The notes under the pieces were generated by a model. It ran no database searches. It saw only the letters and a program-made list of their open reading frames with translations, and was not told the DNA's origin. The position numbers and the translations under genes are program-made. Shown here piece after piece: positions 6,790 through 8,188 of a DNA stretch of 8,188 nucleotides (its first letter is position 1; each line of letters starts with the position of its first letter). Origin of the DNA: an uncultured Blautia sp. (lineage in GTDB: Bacteria > Bacillota > Clostridia > Lachnospirales > Lachnospiraceae). The DNA is taken from positions 1-8,188 of the forward strand of contig CAKRPO010000075.1 of assembly GCA_934378195.1 (NCBI GenBank), given 5' to 3'.

Positions 6790-6816
6790 AAAAAAAATAG
6801 GAAGCTAACGCTTCCT
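6790..6816 (-). terminator. Intrinsic terminator between antitoxin RNA and toxin gene
   Basis: On the minus strand AGGAAGC (6816-6810) and GCTTCCT (6805-6799) form a 7-bp stem with a GTTA loop, followed by A and eight T (6797-6790). It directly abuts the last antitoxin repeat. In type III systems this partial terminator makes the repeat RNA abundant and lets only a minority of transcripts continue into the toxin gene. Confidence 0.92.
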
Positions 6817-6950
6817 TTATCGTTCCACACTTCAACGCCTTTGGTAGTGGTACACCAACCTATATCGTTCTGCACTTCAACGCCTTTGGTAGCAGCACAC
6901 CAACCTATATCGTTCCACACTTCAACGTCCTCGGTAGTGGCACACCAAAT
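6816..6950 (-). repeat. Three tandem 45-bp antitoxin repeats
   Basis: Units lie at 6906-6950, 6861-6905 and 6816-6860 (transcript order), with exactly 45-bp spacing and no spacers. Units 2 and 3 differ mainly in the paired stem bases; unit 1 (6906-6950) differs at its first bases (ATTTGG instead of GGTTGG) and in CCGAGGACG instead of CCAAAGGCG. The final unit has GATAAA rather than GATATA where it meets the terminator. Confidence 0.97.
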
Positions 6951-7010
6951 ACAAGGACTAATACTTTTAATATATCCAGTATATCATAAGCACCAAGCTC
7001 TTGTATAATT

Positions 7011-7039
7011 ATAATATGATAAAAGCCTTGTTTTGTCAA
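7011..7039 (-). promoter_or_regulatory. Sigma-A-type promoter of the antitoxin-toxin operon
   Basis: On the minus strand a perfect TTGACA (7039-7034) is followed after 17 bp by TATTAT (7016-7011), one base from consensus. A perfect TATAAT (7013-7008) overlaps it at 20-bp spacing. A start near 7004 leaves a short AT-rich leader before the repeats. Such a strong constitutive promoter is usual for type III antitoxin RNAs. Confidence 0.8.
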
Positions 7040-7046
7040 GGTTTTT
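7021..7046. terminator. Hairpin overlapping the -35 of the antitoxin promoter
   Basis: CCTTG (7026-7030) and CAAGG (7037-7041) form a 5-bp stem with a 6-nt loop, flanked by AAAA on the left and TTTTT on the right. It can act as a terminator on either strand, for example for the DUF4869 transcript. It contains the TTGACA of the antitoxin promoter. The short stem makes it a weak candidate. Confidence 0.4.
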
Positions 7047-7119
7047 CAACTGTTAACATCTCACAATTCTACCAAAAATTTCTACAATTTAGTATTCACA
7101 ATGTTTCAGTTATAACTAA

Positions 7120-7195
7120 TCAGCTTGCTCTAATTTCAGTATAAATTCTCTGGATTATCAACAATATTATATGTCCCACTTACATCCTCCTGACA
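7120..7195 (-). other. Gene-free gap with possible small ORF or DUF4869 extension
   Basis: Directly after the DUF4869 stop, two readings are possible. In the same frame, 19 sense codons continue beyond the TGA (CQEDVSGTYNIVDNPENLY, stop at 7136). In another frame, a perfect AGGAGG (7191-7186) stands 6 nt before a GTG at 7179 that opens a 19-codon hydrophobic ORF (stop at 7120). The rest of the gap to the antitoxin promoter (7047-7119) shows nothing recognisable. Confidence 0.35.
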
Positions 7196-7633
7196 TCAAA
7201 CAAATTCACCTGCAATTGATACCAGTTCTTCCATGGTATGTACAATTTCATTCGTATTAAGGATACGGATGTCAAATGGTTCAACTTCAAATTTCATCAA
7301 ATGACGTAAGTTTATTGTTCTGTCTTCTGTTTCTGCTATTTTTAATAACCACTTCGCACAATTATCTCCACAGGTGGATGCATTGAAAATTTTGTCTTTT
7401 TCAAATTTCACAAGAATTAATATTTTTACACCACCAGACAATTCTACCGGTGATATTTTCCCCAGAATTGGACTGTCTATCACTCCACATGCCAAAACAG
7501 TAGATTTATCCACACCTTTTATCATCTCTTTTACAAATGGATCAACAATCCACTCGTCTTCATAATCATATTTAAAGTATGATGCCGTATTATAAATGGC
7601 TTCTTTCATGTCTCCATAAAATATATTCAGCAT
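7196..7633 (-). CDS. DUF4869 family protein of unknown function
   Basis: A 145-residue soluble protein with the hallmarks of the DUF4869 family found in Lachnospiraceae and their mobile elements: MLNIFYGDM at the N-terminus, YNTASYFKYDYEDEWI (15-30), VIDSPILGKISPVELSGGVK (52-71), and FNASTCGDNCAKWLLKIAE (83-101) with two Cys residues that could form a metal- or redox-active pair. No function is established. It starts with ATG behind AGGAGGAG (7650-7643), a strong ribosome site. The UPF0158 remnant lies 89 bp upstream in the same direction. The antitoxin promoter lies 157 bp beyond the stop, so it is a neighbour rather than a component of the toxin-antitoxin operon. Confidence 0.8.
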   Translation of the reverse strand: MLNIFYGDMKEAIYNTASYFKYDYEDEWIVDPFVKEMIKGVDKSTVLACGVIDSPILGKISPVELSGGVKILILVKFEKDKIFNASTCGDNCAKWLLKIAETEDRTINLRHLMKFEVEPFDIRILNTNEIVHTMEELVSIAGEFV

Positions 7634-7722
7634 ATAAATCTACTCCTCCTGTTGGATTAGCACTAAATATGTCTCGCCCTAATGCAAAAGTATTGTTAAA
7701 AACCTACATAAGTGCTTTTTAA

Positions 7723-7989
7723 TCATCCAACAATATCAATGTTATATTTTTCGCACCATTCTTTCGCAATACGTTCATAGGCGCGGTCTCGATAATCATA
7801 CCACTTTTGTTCCAGATTTAAGTCGAATAATCTATCTTTAAATCTTCTAAAAGCTCCTCTTCCCTGTATTGCTCTCTCTAATGTGTCTTGATTTCTGCCT
7901 TCTGGCAGGTCGTATATAAATTCTTCCATAATCCTATACTCATTGATTTCATACTGTCCTGGCAATGGAATATACAAGTGACGCAACAT
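7723..7989 (-). pseudogene. UPF0158 family protein, C-terminal part only
   Basis: The 88-residue reading frame matches the C-terminal half of UPF0158 proteins: YIPLPGQYEINEYRIMEEFI, then a GRGAFRRFKD motif (about residues 43-52) and EQKWYDYRDRAYERIAKEWC near the end. Full members are about 140-160 residues with an N-terminal half that is absent here. An in-frame TGA lies three codons before the first ATG (7998-7996), no good ribosome site precedes it, and the sequence farther upstream is an origin-of-transfer-like region rather than coding. It is therefore probably a gene cut off by recombination near 7990. It could still be made as a short protein; what UPF0158 proteins do is unknown. Confidence 0.75.
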
Positions 7990-8017
7990 TCTCGGTCATG
8001 CAGTTTTCTTCTGCTGA

Positions 8018-8083
8018 CGGAGAATGACGCTCCGCAGGACGCACGATACTCTCGATAGGAGAGTATAGAAGTGCGCCCTTTAG
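8018..8083 (+). other. oriT: Putative origin of transfer (IncQ/MOBQ-type nic region)
   Basis: ATACTCTC (8046-8053) and GAGAGTAT (8059-8066) form a perfect 8-bp inverted repeat with a 5-nt loop, followed by AGAAGTGCG then CCCT. IncQ-family oriT sites (RSF1010/R1162, and the Gram-positive pIP501 and pSK41/pGO1 group) have an inverted repeat and then a TAA(G/A)TGCG/CCCT nic sequence at the same distance. By analogy the cut would fall between G8075 and C8076, 9 nt after the repeat. The GTGCG before the nick can also pair with CGCAC at 8040-8044, extending the cruciform. A further 5-bp inverted repeat, CGGAG (8018-8022) and CTCCG (8030-8034), could bind an accessory protein. No relaxase gene lies inside the window. 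Confidence 0.7.
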
Positions 8084-8100
8084 TTCCTAAAGGGATTTTT
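8076..8100 (+). terminator. Hairpin with T-run beside the putative nic site
   Basis: CCCTTTAG (8076-8083) and CTAAAGGG (8087-8094) form a perfect 8-bp stem with a TTC loop, followed by A and five T. It has terminator form on the plus strand, and its first base is the predicted 5' end after nicking, so it may instead be part of the transfer origin. Confidence 0.6.
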
Positions 8101-8123
8101 CAGTTCGACAACCTGGAAGTTAT

Positions 8124-8188
8124 CTATTTCTCCTCTTCGTTAAGACCTAGTTCATTACATATTACTTGCTATCCATCATACCTTATTC
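8124..8188 (-). pseudogene. Possible C-terminal coding remnant with an in-frame stop
   Basis: On the minus strand the frame ending with TAG at 8126-8124 reads QVICNELGLNEEEK. It is interrupted upstream by an amber codon (8171-8169) preceded by IRYDG. The composition is protein-like, but it is very short and no family is recognised. It may be the decayed end of a gene outside the window, or chance. Confidence 0.2.

Larger units (their letters stand above)
6790..7004 (-). ncRNA. cptI: Type III antitoxin RNA precursor (CptI-like)
   Basis: This is the predicted transcript from the TTGACA/TATTAT promoter (start near 7004) through three tandem 45-nt repeats to the intrinsic terminator. It is expected to be cut by the toxin into single-repeat RNAs that bind and block it. 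In transcript order each repeat contains CCAC (CUGC in the middle repeat), CUACC, then CGUUGAA, GUGUGG (GUGCAG in the middle repeat), AACG and an AU-rich GAUAUA/GAUAAA end. CCAC pairs with GUGG and CGUU pairs with AACG in interleaved order, giving an H-type pseudoknot, the known fold class of type III antitoxins. The middle repeat changes both strands of the first stem in a compensating way. A leader of about 54 nt precedes the first repeat. The start point and processing sites are inferred. Confidence 0.88.

Noticed and set aside
6816..6950. CRISPR array
   Set aside because: The 45-bp units are directly joined without spacers, there are only three, and no cas genes are present; the position before a ToxN-like gene explains them.
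6757..7008. Plus-strand reading frame with repeated peptide (ISFHTSTPL...)
   Set aside because: It is the antisense translation of the antitoxin repeats and overlaps the toxin start; no ribosome site and the periodicity is that of the RNA repeats.
8076..8100. Simple transcription terminator as the only reading of this hairpin
   Set aside because: No plus-strand gene ends before it, and its first base coincides with the predicted nick of the oriT-like site, so a role in transfer is at least as likely.
1..8188. tRNA or rRNA gene, riboswitch, insertion sequence with transposase
   Set aside because: No cloverleaf with conserved arms, no rRNA stretch, no recognisable riboswitch core and no transposase reading frame was seen on either strand.

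Overview
The window looks like a Lachnospiraceae-type gut Firmicute (Clostridia). Codon use, AGGAGG-type ribosome sites, the GH13 sugar enzyme, the DUF6198-like membrane protein and the DUF4869 and UPF0158 proteins all fit that group. This is inferred from protein character only; no rRNA or marker gene is present.

Left part (1-5750): ordinary chromosomal genes. It opens with the 3' part of a membrane-bound diguanylate cyclase (end of a Cache-like sensor, one membrane helix, complete GGDEF domain with I-site). Next is a cytoplasmic GH13 alpha-glucosidase and, 33 bp behind it, a polytopic membrane protein of unknown function. A 15-bp perfect inverted repeat then ends this rightward unit and also the convergent LysR-type regulator. 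The regulator is divergent from a YczE/YitT-like (DUF6198-type) membrane protein. A TGAAT-N6-ATTCA palindrome sits between them, next to candidate promoters for both genes, as expected for LysR control.

Right part (about 5750-8188): visibly more AT-rich, all recognisable genes on the minus strand, with the character of a mobile or accessory island. Its centrepiece is a type III (protein-RNA) toxin-antitoxin / abortive-infection locus of the ToxN/AbiQ superfamily, most like the CptIN type. Read on the minus strand it runs: sigma-A-like promoter (TTGACA-N17-TATTAT), three tandem 45-nt antitoxin RNA repeats, an intrinsic terminator, then a ribosome site and the toxin gene. The repeats show a two-base-pair compensatory change inside a predicted H-type pseudoknot, so the RNA fold is supported by this window alone. 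A small ribbon-helix-helix protein gene follows the toxin, probably in the same transcript. Upstream are a DUF4869 gene and a 5'-truncated UPF0158 gene.

At the right edge (8018-8100) an inverted repeat followed by AGAAGTGCG/CCCT closely resembles the nic region of IncQ/MOBQ-type transfer origins (RSF1010/R1162, pIP501, pSK41 group). This is the strongest sign that the AT-rich part belongs to, or is a remnant of, a mobilizable or conjugative element carrying the phage-defence locus. No relaxase or integrase is inside the window. A Gram-positive LexA-box-like sequence without an adjacent target gene lies at the left edge of the AT-rich part.
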